The notes beneath the pieces are model-generated. The model was not told the DNA's origin. It ran no database searches and was given only the letters and a program-made list of their open reading frames with translations. 42,500 nucleotides of DNA. Origin: Mesostigma viride (taxonomy: Eukaryota; Streptophyta; Mesostigmatophyceae; Mesostigmatales; Mesostigmataceae). A program made the position numbers and the translations under genes. The stretch is taken from positions 428,355 to 470,854 of the forward strand of contig RPFO01000288.1 of assembly GCA_009746045.1 (NCBI GenBank). Reading direction: 5' to 3'. Positions 18,272-28,443 of this stretch are shown one piece after another (position 1 is the first letter of the stretch; every line of letters begins with the position of its first letter).

Positions 18272-19346
18272 GGCGGAGCCAATTTTCGGAAGAACCGTTA
18301 GGTTCGCCAGAATTGGCGAAGCTTATAAGGCCGTACACGTGAGAAAACATAGGAATAGGGGATGAACAAGTTTTGCGGGCTTCGCCCGCGACATTAGAGC
18401 TTGTACTTATTGTGGCCGGTCCCCGGCCAGGGAGCCCCGGCTAGGGAGATGTGAGTCACCACGTACCTCGGTCGAGTGCTAAGTGGCGCTAGTCCCGCCA
18501 AGGAGCGCGCGCTAGCTTTAGAGTTTCGACCACAAGATTCATGGAGTTTGGCAAAAGTGTGAAGGAAAAAAATCAGCAATGCGATGGAAGGCCTATGAAG
18601 GTTTGAACCCGGTACGTCATGATCAATCGTGTGATGAGGTGTGCCTTGGCGCCTGAAGTCTACGCAACCGACTTTTGCAGAAGTTATACAATATGTACAT
18701 TGCTACAAAGGGACAAACTGCGCAACCGCGCAGTGGACGGAGCTCGCGAACTACTTGCGGAGTTCAAGCTCCAGATTGACTGCTACCCCTGCACGGGAGC
18801 GCGATGCGCGCGGGGATGAGTGACCTCGCCAAACCCGCAGACAGCAGGGGGAAATCGCTTACAAGCGGTGGAGCAGAGGAAAATCCACGTGTGAGCTTCC
18901 GGCGCGTTTGTAACGGGATTTCGCCAACAGAAAGTTTGGTCCAACAGCCCAAAAGTTTGCGACGGTTATATCTGGAGCTCGCAAACACAGGACATCGCAG
19001 AGTTTGGCTCCTGGCGCAATCTGGGCATACGGACCTCTGCCAAATGGCTCATCTGGATGTAACGCACAAAAACCGTGATAATATGGATGCCGTGGTTTGA
19101 CCTTTTCGTGATTGGTCGCAACGAAATTTCGCGCAGCTGATTCGTCAAGCGGACTGTAAGTCGCGCCGCTGAGTGGCTGGAGCCTAAAGCCGTTCGAAAG
19201 AGTGTTAGCTAAAATTGTGCCAAGGCTGCGTTTTACAAGCTTTAGTATATATGTTGAAATCCGTCAATCCATCCATACATACATCCACCGAATTGTCCCG
19301 AATTTGCAAGCATAAGGGTGAGGTTCTTCCGAAAATTGGCTCCGCC
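18272..19346. mobile_element. Element bounded by 25-bp perfect inverted repeats
   Basis: GGCGGAGCCAATTTTCGG... (18,272-18,296) recurs exactly inverted at 19,322-19,346. The interval of about 1.07 kb has no substantial ORF. I found no clear target duplication next to the repeats (left flank GTTATCA, right flank GTAGAGT). A MITE or internally deleted DNA transposon is the simplest reading, but the family is unknown. Confidence 0.5.
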
Positions 19347-21050
19347 GTAGAGTTTCAACGGGCAAGTTGCAAACACGCACGTTACTTGATATAACCTAAC
19401 GAACTAACCGCATCGTAGGCTTGCACTGATGAGATGCTGACATGGTGCTATAACTGCTCGCCGGAAATCTGATGTTGACATTTCTCGTTTTCAGCTTCAA
19501 GTTAGAATTCCCGGAAAATATTTTCGCCACCACGCATCCAACTAACATGCGCTTGGGATGTGATTCTATGTCCTAGTAAATAATGACGAAACTTAAAGAA
19601 TTCCCACCACGCATTCAAGAATGGACGGGTTCGCTGCGATAGCCAAATGGACGGGCACTCGTTTGTAGATCAGTCAGTCAGGCAGTTGGTTCCCACGCCA
19701 GGGTTACTATGGATTGCTCTGCACGTGGATGAAGCGGTACTGCGCCTCTGAAGACATGGAAAGCCGCACACAAACTAAAAAGCCGAGATACTATCGTTTT
19801 CAACCGTTTCGTGTCCTGTCTCGTGGAATTTCCTGGATCGGCCTTGATCGGATGCCTTTTGATCGGCATGAATTTATTAGTTTACTCACCCCGGGATCTG
19901 GTTGAACGGGACCTGCAGACAAACCAGGGCCCTGGGACAAGGTTACTGGACAGTGGATTCTGAGGTCAGAGCAAAGTCCTCGTCGTTAGGTCAAGCGTCA
20001 CAAGTAGCAACTCCGGTGCGCGGGAATCGTGAAAGAATCGCGAACAGGTGGCCAGCGTGCGCTCTGTGCTGGACTGCTGGGTGGCAACTTCCGGAGTTCC
20101 GGTCGTACATCACCATCCAGCGCACAAACTGTTGTAACCTGTTGTAACGAGCTTTTGCCACCCCCAAAACACTGAACACAAGGCCTGGCTAACATCTGCT
20201 GCTTTTTCGTCTGGTAACTGTAATTAGCATAGTACTCCGTGGCATGCCTTTGCGCATGACACGCAAGTACTTACTTACTTACTTAAGCCAATTTTACCCC
20301 GACTGGTGGGTTTGAGAATCGTGAGCTTTCGGGAGATAATTATCGGGGGATATCGGGGGATGGTGACCCGTGCCGGAGCAGGTCATTGGAAATGCAACGA
20401 GCCCTTGGCCTTGCCGGTAAAGGCGACAATGTACATCAACTCAAGAAAAAGTCGAACAATCTCAAACTAAGGGTAATTGTAATTGCTGCGAAATGAGAAT
20501 GCCGCCTTTTTAATGACTGCTTCAGACCTGTCAGTAATGCCCCGCATCGTCGCCTGTCACAAACCTGCACCATTCAGGTCGCACCACACGGGCCATTTTA
20601 TCCTTACCGCTGTTTTGCCTGGCATTTGATGTTATATGTTACGTGATGGAACAGTTGAGCGTGCAGCCGGAAGCATCCTACGAGCAGCGCTTGTCGTGGG
20701 GTGGATCACGCGCGCAACAGGTATGCCGTGATGCTGCTGTGTTCGATACCTTGTATCTCACGATGCGTTTCACGCGTACCCATCACGTGTCACCGTCGCA
20801 CCCTCGATTGGATCCGGTGACTGACGCGCGCATCCCACGAGCTTTGCAGCCCGAAAATTGTCCTCGCCTCTTCTGAAGAAATGGACATGTGTTCTTGCGC
20901 TTCGGGCTTTCTCTTTGCAATTGTACAGGCGGCTGCCTGCTCCGAAGGCCGCTCTCCCTTGGCGAGCCACCGAGCGGCCATGCAATCGCACGTGAGTTGC
21001 CCGAGCACGGCCATCCGCCACGCTTAATTAGCTCTCGTCCCTCAGTCTGT
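19347..21050. other. No gene recognised
   Basis: Only short open frames with no recognisable motif. An ACTT microsatellite lies at about 20,268-20,287 and a duplicated TATCGGGGGA at about 20,343-20,361. Promoter or upstream exons of the gene at 23,106-24,152 could lie here, but I cannot identify them. Confidence 0.3.
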
Positions 21051-21056
21051 GCAATT

Positions 21057-21165
21057 TTGGCTGTCGTCGTCGTTGTCATCGTGATTGTCATCGTCATTGT
21101 CATCATCGTCGATGACGACGGCAATCACCACCACCTCCTCCACCACCACTGCCACGATTACAGCA
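21057..21165. repeat. GTC/ATC trinucleotide-type repeat
   Basis: Imperfect repeats of TCGTCGTCGTTGTCATCG followed by CACCACCTCC-type units. Antisense frames read as aspartate-rich low-complexity peptides, which I regard as repeat shadows. Confidence 0.6.
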
Positions 21166-21551
21166 GCAAGGACGCCAAAACAATAAAAGCATTGCCTACC
21201 ACTATGATAGGGCCCGTGCTGCACTCATCAATCAGTCTCATGTCTCCCTTGCGAGGACTTGGATTATAGTAGCAAATGTTTGGAAGGCCGTGCACCACGA
21301 GTGGTTGTTCGGATCACGATCAACTGGTTGGAAGGCCTATCGCGCTACAGCAGTTATTGCTTGAGCCTTGAAACCCTGTGGGATGCCCGTGCTGCAGGGG
21401 AGCCTGTGCACCACTAATGACTGTAGACCACTGATGGCTGTTAGCGAATTGCTTTGAAGCTCTGCTAGCACAGGGCTAATTGCCTGCTTGCCCGCAACCA
21501 GCCATCAAATATGCTCATTTAGTTAGCAGTATCTGTACAACCATTCCTACC

Positions 21552-22081
21552 TTTCCTTGATAAGCTTTCCTACCATTCCTTCTGTTAGTGAAACCTTCGT
21601 AAGGAAACCCTTTCCTTGATAAGCTTTCCTACCATTCCTTATGTTAGTGAAACCTTCATAAGGAAACCCTTTCCTTGATAAGCTTTCCTACCATTCCTTA
21701 TGTTAGTGAAACCTTCATAAGGAAACCCTTTCCTTGATAAGCTTTCCTACCATTCCTTATGTTAGTGAAACCTTCGTAAGGAAACCCTTTCCTTGATAAG
21801 CTTTCCTACCATTCCTTATGTTAGTGAAACCTTCGTAAGGAAACCCTTTCCTTGATAAGCTTTCCTACCATTCCTTATGTTAGTGAAACCTTCGTAAGGA
21901 AACCCTTTCCTTGATAAGCTTTCCTACCATTCCTTATGTTAGTGAAACCTTCATAAGGAAACCCTCTCCTTGATAAGCTTTCCTACCATTCCTTATGTTA
22001 GTGAAACCTTCATAAGGAAACCCTTGCCTTGATAAGCTTTCCTACCGTCCCTTATGTTAGTGAAACCTTCATAAGGAACCC
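21552..22081. repeat. 59-bp minisatellite, about nine copies
   Basis: The unit begins TTTCCTTGATAAGCTTTCC and ends CCTTC(G/A)TAAGGAAACCC. The period is exactly 59 bases, copies are over 90% alike, and variants alternate between CGT and CAT in the CCTTNNTAAGG mini-hairpin. It ends at a C-rich, GCAC-rich stretch near 22,081. There are no intervening unique spacers, so it is not a CRISPR array. Confidence 0.9.
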
Positions 22082-22731
22082 CGCGCACACGCACTCGCAC
22101 TCACCCCTCACCCCCCATACCTAAACCATTCTGTCGCCCACAGATGTGCGCTACCCTCCTCAGCCCCCCCCCCCCGCGTACCACCACTACCATACGCTCC
22201 ACCATTCCCACACGCTGTTACGAAGTACTCCCCGCTCACGCATACCATCCTCTCGCTGGCCACCCATGTTCACTTGGTGCTCGTGACCCTGGCGCACTGG
22301 ATGCTTGCCAACCGTGTTCACTTGAGCCTTGTGCACTGGATGCTTGCCGCCCGTGTTCAATGGATGCATGCCACCCATGGTTCTGTCATGCCAGTTGCCC
22401 CGCACCCTTCCACTCCTAAGGGCCCCCGCCCCCGCCCCCGCCCCTGCCCCCGCCCCCTCCCCCCCCCAACCACATGTCTCACTATCATATCGCTTCGGTG
22501 CCCACCAATGCTACCATGCTCTCTCCCCCCTCCCCCCCCCCCCCTCTTATCTCCCGATAACCTACACCCAACCAGCAAATAGCCAGGGATGTATAGTGCC
22601 GTATTCCGTGTCCGAAAACCCTTCACCCCCTACTCTCCTCCGGCCCTGATCTCCGCACCCAAAGCAGCCTGGAATGACAGCTTGTTGGTTGTACTTGATA
22701 CCTGGCTGTTTGCGACAATCCGGGAGCGATT

Positions 22732-22748
22732 GGGGGGGGGGGGGGGGG
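22732..22748 (+). repeat. 17-base G homopolymer
   Basis: An uninterrupted run of 17 G, preceded about 200 bases earlier by C-rich runs (about 22,430-22,545). It could form a G-quadruplex and is a likely place for length errors in sequencing. Confidence 0.8.
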
Positions 22749-22797
22749 TATTGTCCGCTCGCTCCAAGATTGTCGTGAACCGCCAGCTAGTCACTTA

Positions 22798-23070
22798 TCG
22801 GCTGTTACTAACTGCCCATCGGCTGTTACTAATTACTCGTCGGCTGTTACTGATTACTCATTGGCTGTTACTAATTACTCATTGGCTGTTACTTATCACT
22901 CATTGGCTGTTACTAATTACTCATCGGCTGTTACTAATCACTCATCGGCTGTTACTAATTACTCATCGGCTGTCACTAATTACTCATCGGCTGTCACTAA
23001 TTACTCATCGGCTGTTACTAATTACTCATCGGCTGTTACTAATTACTTATCGGCTGTCACTAATCCCTCA
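22798..23070. repeat. 21-bp minisatellite, about 13 copies
   Basis: The unit is TCGGCTGTTACTAATTACTCA with few substitutions (T/C at one site, CGG/TGG at another). The period is a multiple of three, so it gives open heptapeptide-repeat frames on the plus strand. The repeat sits just upstream of a likely splice acceptor at 23,105, so it is more probably intronic than coding. Confidence 0.85.
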
Positions 23071-23105
23071 TCCCGCTTGCATTCCCCACCGCACGCCCCA
23101 CGCAG

Positions 23106-23363
23106 CGTGTGGCCTGGGACGACAGTGGGCCGCCGCCGGCCTCATCCGCCTCCACCCCGCTGGCGCCCCCGCCGGTCTCGCCCCCGCGCCGACGGACCGT
23201 TGACGGGTGCGGGCATAAGGGCGATCCCACCGTCGAGTGCAACGCGGAGCTCATGGCGGAGGAGATGCTGCGCCGGACGGCCGAGCAGGCGGCCCTACTC
23301 AGCCCGTTTCGGCGCATATTGCGCGTGCTGGACATCCGGATCTTGACAAAGACCACGATCCAG
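23106..23363 (+). CDS. Host gene, penultimate exon (unrecognised protein)
   Basis: An 86-codon exon between an acceptor CCCCACGCAG and a donor CAG|GTAAGAG at 23,364, both phase 0. It encodes RVAWDDSGPPPASS, a Pro/Ser-rich linker, then DGCGHKGDPTVECNAELMAEEMLRRTAEQ and SPFRRILRVLDIRILTK. The last 50 residues look like a folded, mainly helical region. I recognise no family. It joins in frame with 23,781-24,152. Upstream exons must lie beyond the minisatellites and were not found. Confidence 0.55.
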
Positions 23364-23780
23364 GTAAGAGCTTAACTATGTACTACCAAATGCTGCTATG
23401 TACTATCATACAGCAGGCTCGAGCTACCATGGTCCGGTTTCCAGATTTCTGGCCTGCGCTGCTGGTTGTCTCTTTGATATACTACTATATATCAGCAATC
23501 CAATTTTTTCCTGTGCCAGCGGCAAGAAGGGCCCATTACGAGCCACCCTCTACGTAGCCTAAAAAGTCAACACGTGCGTTGCGATGGGTGAAAAGTGCCA
23601 ACTGCAAGAAGCGCCATTTACTAACCCCCCTATACCTAGCCTCACAAGTGAACACGTGCGTTGCTGCGTGTGCCCGTGCCAGCTGCAAGAAGCCACACCT
23701 CTCACGCCGTACCGTGCCCTGCCTTGTTTACCAACTCGTCCACCGAATACGCGCGTGTCCCCGTACCGCGCGCGTGCCAG
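23364..23780 (+). other. Intron with repeated acceptor-like units
   Basis: Donor GTAAGAG; chosen acceptor GCGCGTGCCAG at 23,780. Inside, GTGCCA(G/A)C(T/G)GCAAGAAG-like units recur at about 23,514, 23,597 and 23,679, each followed by related sequence (ACACGTGCGTTG appears twice). Each could serve as an alternative acceptor. A 67-bp block at 23,414-23,480 is also present at 26,427-26,492. Confidence 0.45.
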
Positions 23781-24152
23781 CTGGAAGAAGCGGAGGAGAT
23801 ACGCGCCCTCCTTTATGACTGCGCACTCGGCCAGCTGGACCTCCACAAGCCGGTTTTCCTCTACCGGGGGGGGGAAGGGGCCGATGAGGATGCCTCAGAT
23901 GCCTGGGCCAGCGGCTGTGCGAGCACATCCGATGTTTACGGATTCGAATACGGCGCAGGGGGCGGACGTTACGGCGCGGGGCCAGGGGGGTATGGCGCAG
24001 AGGCCGGGGTTTTGGGGTCAGAGTTGGGCTCGGGCAACAATGGTTCGCCGATACTGGGCGCGCGGGGCCGGCCGCCGCTGATGGTGTCTTCTGCGGCGCG
24101 GCTCGAGCTGCTGGCGGATGAGGAGATGCAGCGCTGGCTGCGGTCGATGTGA
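23781..24152 (+). CDS. Host gene, last exon (unrecognised protein)
   Basis: It continues in phase 0 from the previous exon as LEEAEEIRALLYDCALGQ and LDLHKPVFLYRGGEGADEDASDAW, then a Gly/Ala/Tyr-rich stretch (GAGGGRYGAGPGGYGAEAG) and a helical C-terminus ending ARLELLADEEMQRWLRSM before a TGA. The high third-position GC and the sensible splice join support a real gene. No catalytic motif is visible, and the Gly/Tyr-rich linker is not diagnostic. The acceptor choice is a judgement among four similar sites. Confidence 0.55.
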   Translation: MEEAEEIRALLYDCALGQLDLHKPVFLYRGGEGADEDASDAWASGCASTSDVYGFEYGAGGGRYGAGPGGYGAEAGVLGSELGSGNNGSPILGARGRPPLMVSSAARLELLADEEMQRWLRSM

Positions 24153-24589
24153 GGGGGGGGGATGCCAGCATGTGCTGCCTGCGCCGCGATGGCTACGATC
24201 CATGGTAGGGGGAGAATGGCTGCGGTGCCAGCAATCACTGCGGCGGATGCCAGCAGCGCCTCACGTATCCTCATGGGTTTTACCTCATGCCTCTCACGGG
24301 TCATCCTCCATGGGTCATCCTCATGGGTGATCCTTGTGGGTCATCCTTGTGGGTCTCGTACGGGTCTTATGGATCCTTAAGTGTCGTCTCATGCGTCTCG
24401 CGGGTGGGTGGCAATCACTGGAGGGGATGCCAGCAGTGCCGCACACAGCTGCATGGGTGTCGTCTCATTCGTCTCGCGGATGGGCGGCCCCGCGCTGGGT
24501 GGCACCGTCGTTACGGAGGCCTGTCATGACTGTCATCCATGTCCCTGGATCGCGGAGGCGTGTCATCCACGTCCCAGGATCACGTGGGC

Positions 24590-24706
24590 CCCCGTTTGGG
24601 TCTACGTAGGTCTATTCTTGGGTCTACGTAGGTCAATTCTTGGGTCTACGTAGGTCTATTCTTGGGTCTACGTAGGTCTATTCTTGGGTCTACGTAGGTC
24701 TATTCA
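24590..24706. repeat. 22-bp tandem repeat with CTACGTAG palindrome
   Basis: About five copies of TTCTTGGGTCTACGTAGGTCTA. Each unit contains the 8-bp palindrome CTACGTAG. Confidence 0.8.
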
Positions 24707-25692
24707 GTCTCCATTTATTCATGGCTGTGTTGGCAGCCCGCGTTGTGCCCCATCGTGCTGACGTTGAGCAAGGTGGTGGCGTGGGGAAGAGCGGATGCGG
24801 TGCCGTCGTGGCGAGAAGCGATGACATGCTGCACGTGGCGCGCGCTGCTCAAAGTTGCGGGACGGGAGGCGGCACAGCACGCGACAGCCATTGGACAAAG
24901 GACGAGTCTGCAACGTGGCCAGTATTGAGGGAGACGGGGCGGGAGGTCTTTGGTACAATACCTCGGATACTGACTGGATGTCTTTGGTACCACAAAGTGC
25001 CTAACTGACCCCCTTTCTGGGGGGGTAGGTCGCGTAGTTGCTGGGGGTGCATCGAAAGATGTGGCGTCATTCGCGGTGCCAGTATAAGAGAGCCGCCCGT
25101 GGATGGCAGACGCCCATGACTGCCTTCATACCTGCACGCAATGGCCGCCGTTGATGGTGCGACGGCTCCCAAGGGCCAGCGGTGACCACCTGTGACCACT
25201 ATCGCCAGACATTCACTCTGGTGACTGTATGACTGCATGGCTGCATGGCTGCATGGCTGCGTGGCTGTATGGTTGCATCAGACCCCACCCTGATGGCTGC
25301 ATGGCTGTCGGGAGAGCTAGGCGGCTCCCCCTCTCGTGGGCGACCATCTGGGCTGGCTTGGGGCGGGCATAATGACTCATTTGTATGCGGGCTGCCTCCA
25401 TGGGCAATGAGAACTGCCACCTGTACGGGAGGAAGATGCAAAGGGCAAAGGGCGAAATTCAAAAGGGCAGAATGCGTCTTGTGGACAGCCATGTCCATCG
25501 CCTTTTGGGGAGGAGACAACAAGGCGCATGCATGCATGGCAATGGCGGTGGTTAGTTTCATCGCCTTTGAGGGCAAGGCTACAAGTGCGTACATGCATGC
25601 GTGGTCGCGATGTTTCGTTTGAGCGCGGTACATGGCCCGCGCGGCGGCCGAGAATGGCTTTGGACGCGCCTCCCAACGAGCTTGCTGAAGCA

Positions 25693-25757
25693 CCTGCTGA
25701 ATTGCCTGCTGAATTGCCTGCTGAATTGCCTGCTGAAGGGCCTGCTGAAGGGCTGCT
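25693..25757. repeat. 12-bp tandem repeat
   Basis: Five units of CCTGCTGAATTG/CCTGCTGAAGGG. It reads as Pro-Ala-Glu-Leu/Gly tetrapeptides in one plus frame, but flanking sequence gives no support for a gene. Confidence 0.7.
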
Positions 25758-27075
25758 CGCCATCAAGGCGGCGCGCACGCACATAAATGGACATTCATTT
25801 GTGCCGGTGCCATGCCAAATGCGCCCACTTCTCGCAAAGTCCCCGCCCACTCTCGCCCCCGACAAGTATTTGCCAATTCGTCGCCTTGTGGCCTCGGCCC
25901 TGGGCTGTCACCTGGGCATCACGTCCACCTGTCCACCTGTCCACCTTCTTCCCTTTTCACCCAGTGGCTGTTGCCACCTGGCCACCTTCCCACCATCCCA
26001 CCATCCCACCATCCCACCTTCCCACCATCCTCGCGGCTCCTCTCTCCACCGGGTCCTCCCCACCTGGCCTGTCCCACCTGTCCTTTGTTGCTCCTCTTCT
26101 GTCCGGGCTGCTCCGCGGAGGTCTTGATGCAAGTCAGCACAGGGAGGCGAGGGGCTATCGGCAATTGGTGGCGATGGGTGGCGATCGGTCGCATCCACAC
26201 AGGCGGTGCGGGGAGGCAAGGGACTTCCGGTTCCGCTGGCCTGTGGAGGCAGGGGGCCGAGGGCGCAGGTCCTGGCACGTTGCTAGCTGGTCTGGTCCGT
26301 TGTCACAGGCCTCTCATGTCATCTGGGGTGACAAACGCAGGTTGGTGGTCAGTCGCTGACGATGCCGGCGGTGGCTGAAATTGCTGGCGGTGGCAGAGGC
26401 CGTTGGCCTGTGGAGACAGACATAGGCAGGCTCGAGCTACCATGGTCCGGATCCCCCAGTCTTCTGGCCTGTGCTGGTTGTCTCATTGATATGCGGGCAG
26501 AGCGGAAGGAACTCGGTGATCTTTCCCCGTAGGGTTGTTTTCCTCCGCAGGGCGCAGGTGGGGAATAGGTTTGGGTCGGTTCCCTGCCAGTAGGGGTCTC
26601 CCAGCACGTGTCGCTTGGACGCGCCGCCAGGTGGCAGCTTGACGGCATCCTCCGGTCATGGTCATCCTGCGGCCTCAGAACCTGGGAATGGAACTCTGGG
26701 CATGGAATGTGGACACTACAGCATGGAAGGTGGCCATGGAACGTCGCCTTGGAATGACGGTTATGCGGTGAGCGAGCGATGATCGAGCGACGGTGGTACT
26801 GCTGGCGGCTTCTATGGCTTCGCAAGGGGTTGGTAACCGTACTCCTTGTTCAGGCAAGCCTCCTTGGGCTCCCACCCGGCACCATTCTGTGCTATCCTTT
26901 GGAGCTGCTGCTTTGGGGCGCTGTACACTGGCATCTGCCACACGTGCATGGCACGCTCGTGGTTGGCGCGCAAATAGCATGAACAGCCACGCTCGTGGTC
27001 GGGGCGCAAATTGCATTAACAGCCACGCTCGTGGTCGGCGCGCACGTAAGAGTTAACAGCTCACGAGACTACTTA

Positions 27076-27306
27076 CAGTCATTCACGCCTTAAGTTGGGT
27101 TGGCTTAAGTTGTGTTCACGCATTAAGTTGGGTCGAATAGGGTTTCGGCATTCCAAGTTCAAAGTAGTTCAGAATAGTATGTTTTAGTATCTTTAGTTTA
27201 AATTAGTAGAATTTAGTAGAATCATTCATGCCTTAAGTTGGGTTCACGCCTTAAGTTGGGTTGACCCCTCGAAAACCTCGAACCCAACTTAAGGCGTGAA
27301 TGACTG
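27076..27306. mobile_element. Tc1/mariner-like MITE (231 bp)
   Basis: 26-bp perfect terminal inverted repeats beginning CAGTCATTCACGCC, flanked by TA on each side (27,074-27,075 and 27,307-27,308). CAGT termini with a TA target duplication are characteristic of the Tc1/mariner superfamily. Inside, four further direct or near copies of CACGCCTTAAGTTGGGTT are present. No ORF, so it is non-autonomous. Confidence 0.75.
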
Positions 27307-27309
27307 TAA

Positions 27310-27690
27310 TTAATGTATGTATGTGTGTATGGATGGCTTGGCTGTTGGATGGGGATATTAACCTAGCCATGCATGGATTGGGGTGCCACCTCCCCAGGCC
27401 GTCCCCAGTTAATAGACACGTGACTGCGTCACGTGAGCGTAAGTCCATGCATGGATGGCCCGGCTATTTGGCTGGGGATATTCGTTCTTCCTGTTGACGT
27501 ATGCTCGGCTGATTTGGGGCATGCCTCCCACGGAATGTATGTACATCTTTTTTCAAAACTCCTCTTGCTTTGCACACCATTGCCGCGTCGCATTCCGCCC
27601 CCACTGATGCCTTTATCGAAACTCATCTGCCATGCCTTGAATGCTCTTCTCCCCAAAGCCAATGCATTATGGGTGGTGTTTCTGTCGACG
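27310..27690. other. No gene recognised; internal near-repeat
   Basis: GGATGGC(T/C)(T/C)GGCT...GGGGATATT occurs at 27,330-27,358 and 27,453-27,481, suggesting a local duplication. CACGTGACTGCGTCAC at 27,417-27,432 recurs at 28,407-28,422. Confidence 0.35.
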
Positions 27691-28175
27691 GTCTTTAGAA
27701 TCTTTGTACCAGGGCATGCCTCGCATTTCGGACGAGATTAGACAGCGTAGGATAGCATTTGTAGGACATCTTGCTCGCACCAGCCAGGTAGACACAGATC
27801 TCGGTCTGGCCGGCCCCCAGCGGCTTGGCCAGCCAGGGCGGCATATCCTGACCTGACCCCAAGGACATACCTAATGAAGGTAGGCAAACATGCCACGACC
27901 TACCCACAGCAGTTGCTGGCCGACCTAGTGGTACGTCCCAGCCCCGTTTGAAGATCGCATTCACTCCCTCTCTCTTGCTTGGACTGCTATGCAGGACAAG
28001 AATAGGTGGAAGACCATTGTCCAGGCTCATACGCCCGCCCCTGTGGGCAAGCCCCCTCCCCCCAAGCGGAAGGGGCGATTTGCTGAGTAGAATAGGTAGG
28101 GTTTTCTAGATTAGATTAGCTTAAGAGTTAGCTTGGTTAGGTTTCGCGGCTCTGCCCACGTCCATCCATCCAGCA
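27690..28175 (+). mobile_element. LINE family 2 copy (D), 3'-truncated
   Basis: Longest view of the family ORF tail: MPRISDEIRQRRIAFVGHLAR, then QRLGQPGRHIL, and after frame breaks RIHSLSL-like sequence, TAMQDKNRWKTIVQAHTP and GKPPPPKRKGRFAE with a stop near 28,088. The IRxRRIxFVGHLAR pattern resembles the post-RT region of many LINE polymerases. The 3' UTR stops at about 28,175 before the terminal hairpin, so the end has been lost. Confidence 0.65.
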
Positions 28176-28443
28176 AGGCGTGTGGTGGGGCCAACGGTCT
28201 CGGGCCACTCCCGCCTATCCGCTACCGGGATGCTCGGGCATACCCCTGGTTGTAATGGCACGTTGGGGCAAAACATTTTCGCGTGTTTCTTGCGTAGCTT
28301 TGGCGGCGGCAAGTGGAAACGGCTTTGTGGGTCTTATGTGCTTGGAAAGGTTTTCTTTGTTGGCGTTGCATCGCTATCCTGGCAGCCGGATTAATTAATA
28401 ACTTGCACGTGACTGCGTCACATGGGTGCCAATACAGAGTAAA
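28176..28443. other. Spacer without gene
   Basis: No coding signal or recognised element between two LINE fragments. A CACGTGACTGCGTCAC box at 28,407-28,422 recurs from 27,417. Confidence 0.3.

Larger units (their letters stand above)
24153..27070. other. Low-complexity intergenic region, no gene recognised
   Basis: It holds GTCATCC(T/A)(T/C)GTGGG-type repeats (24,290-24,360), the 22-bp repeat at 24,590-24,710, CTGCATGG repeats (25,225-25,270), a 12-bp repeat (25,693-25,757), a CCCACCATC repeat (25,985-26,030) and duplicated CCACGCTCGTGGTCGG units (26,985-27,042). Open frames of 100-200 residues here follow the repeats and GC bias on both strands, and I do not accept them as genes. It may include the 3' UTR of the gene ending at 24,152. 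Confidence 0.4.

Noticed and set aside
18560-18660. B-box-like GGTTTGAACCC at about 18,600, suggesting a tRNA or tRNA-derived SINE
   Set aside because: No matching A box, acceptor stem or anticodon stem could be folded on either strand.
21042-21224. Aspartate-rich minus-strand peptide
   Set aside because: Product of reading a GTC/ATC repeat; no gene context.
21552-22081. Possible CRISPR array
   Set aside because: The repeats are directly tandem with no unique spacers, and the context is eukaryotic with no cas genes.
25200-26360. Overlapping 100-200-residue ORFs on both strands
   Set aside because: They follow simple repeats and GC-skewed sequence, exist on both strands equally, and show no domain.
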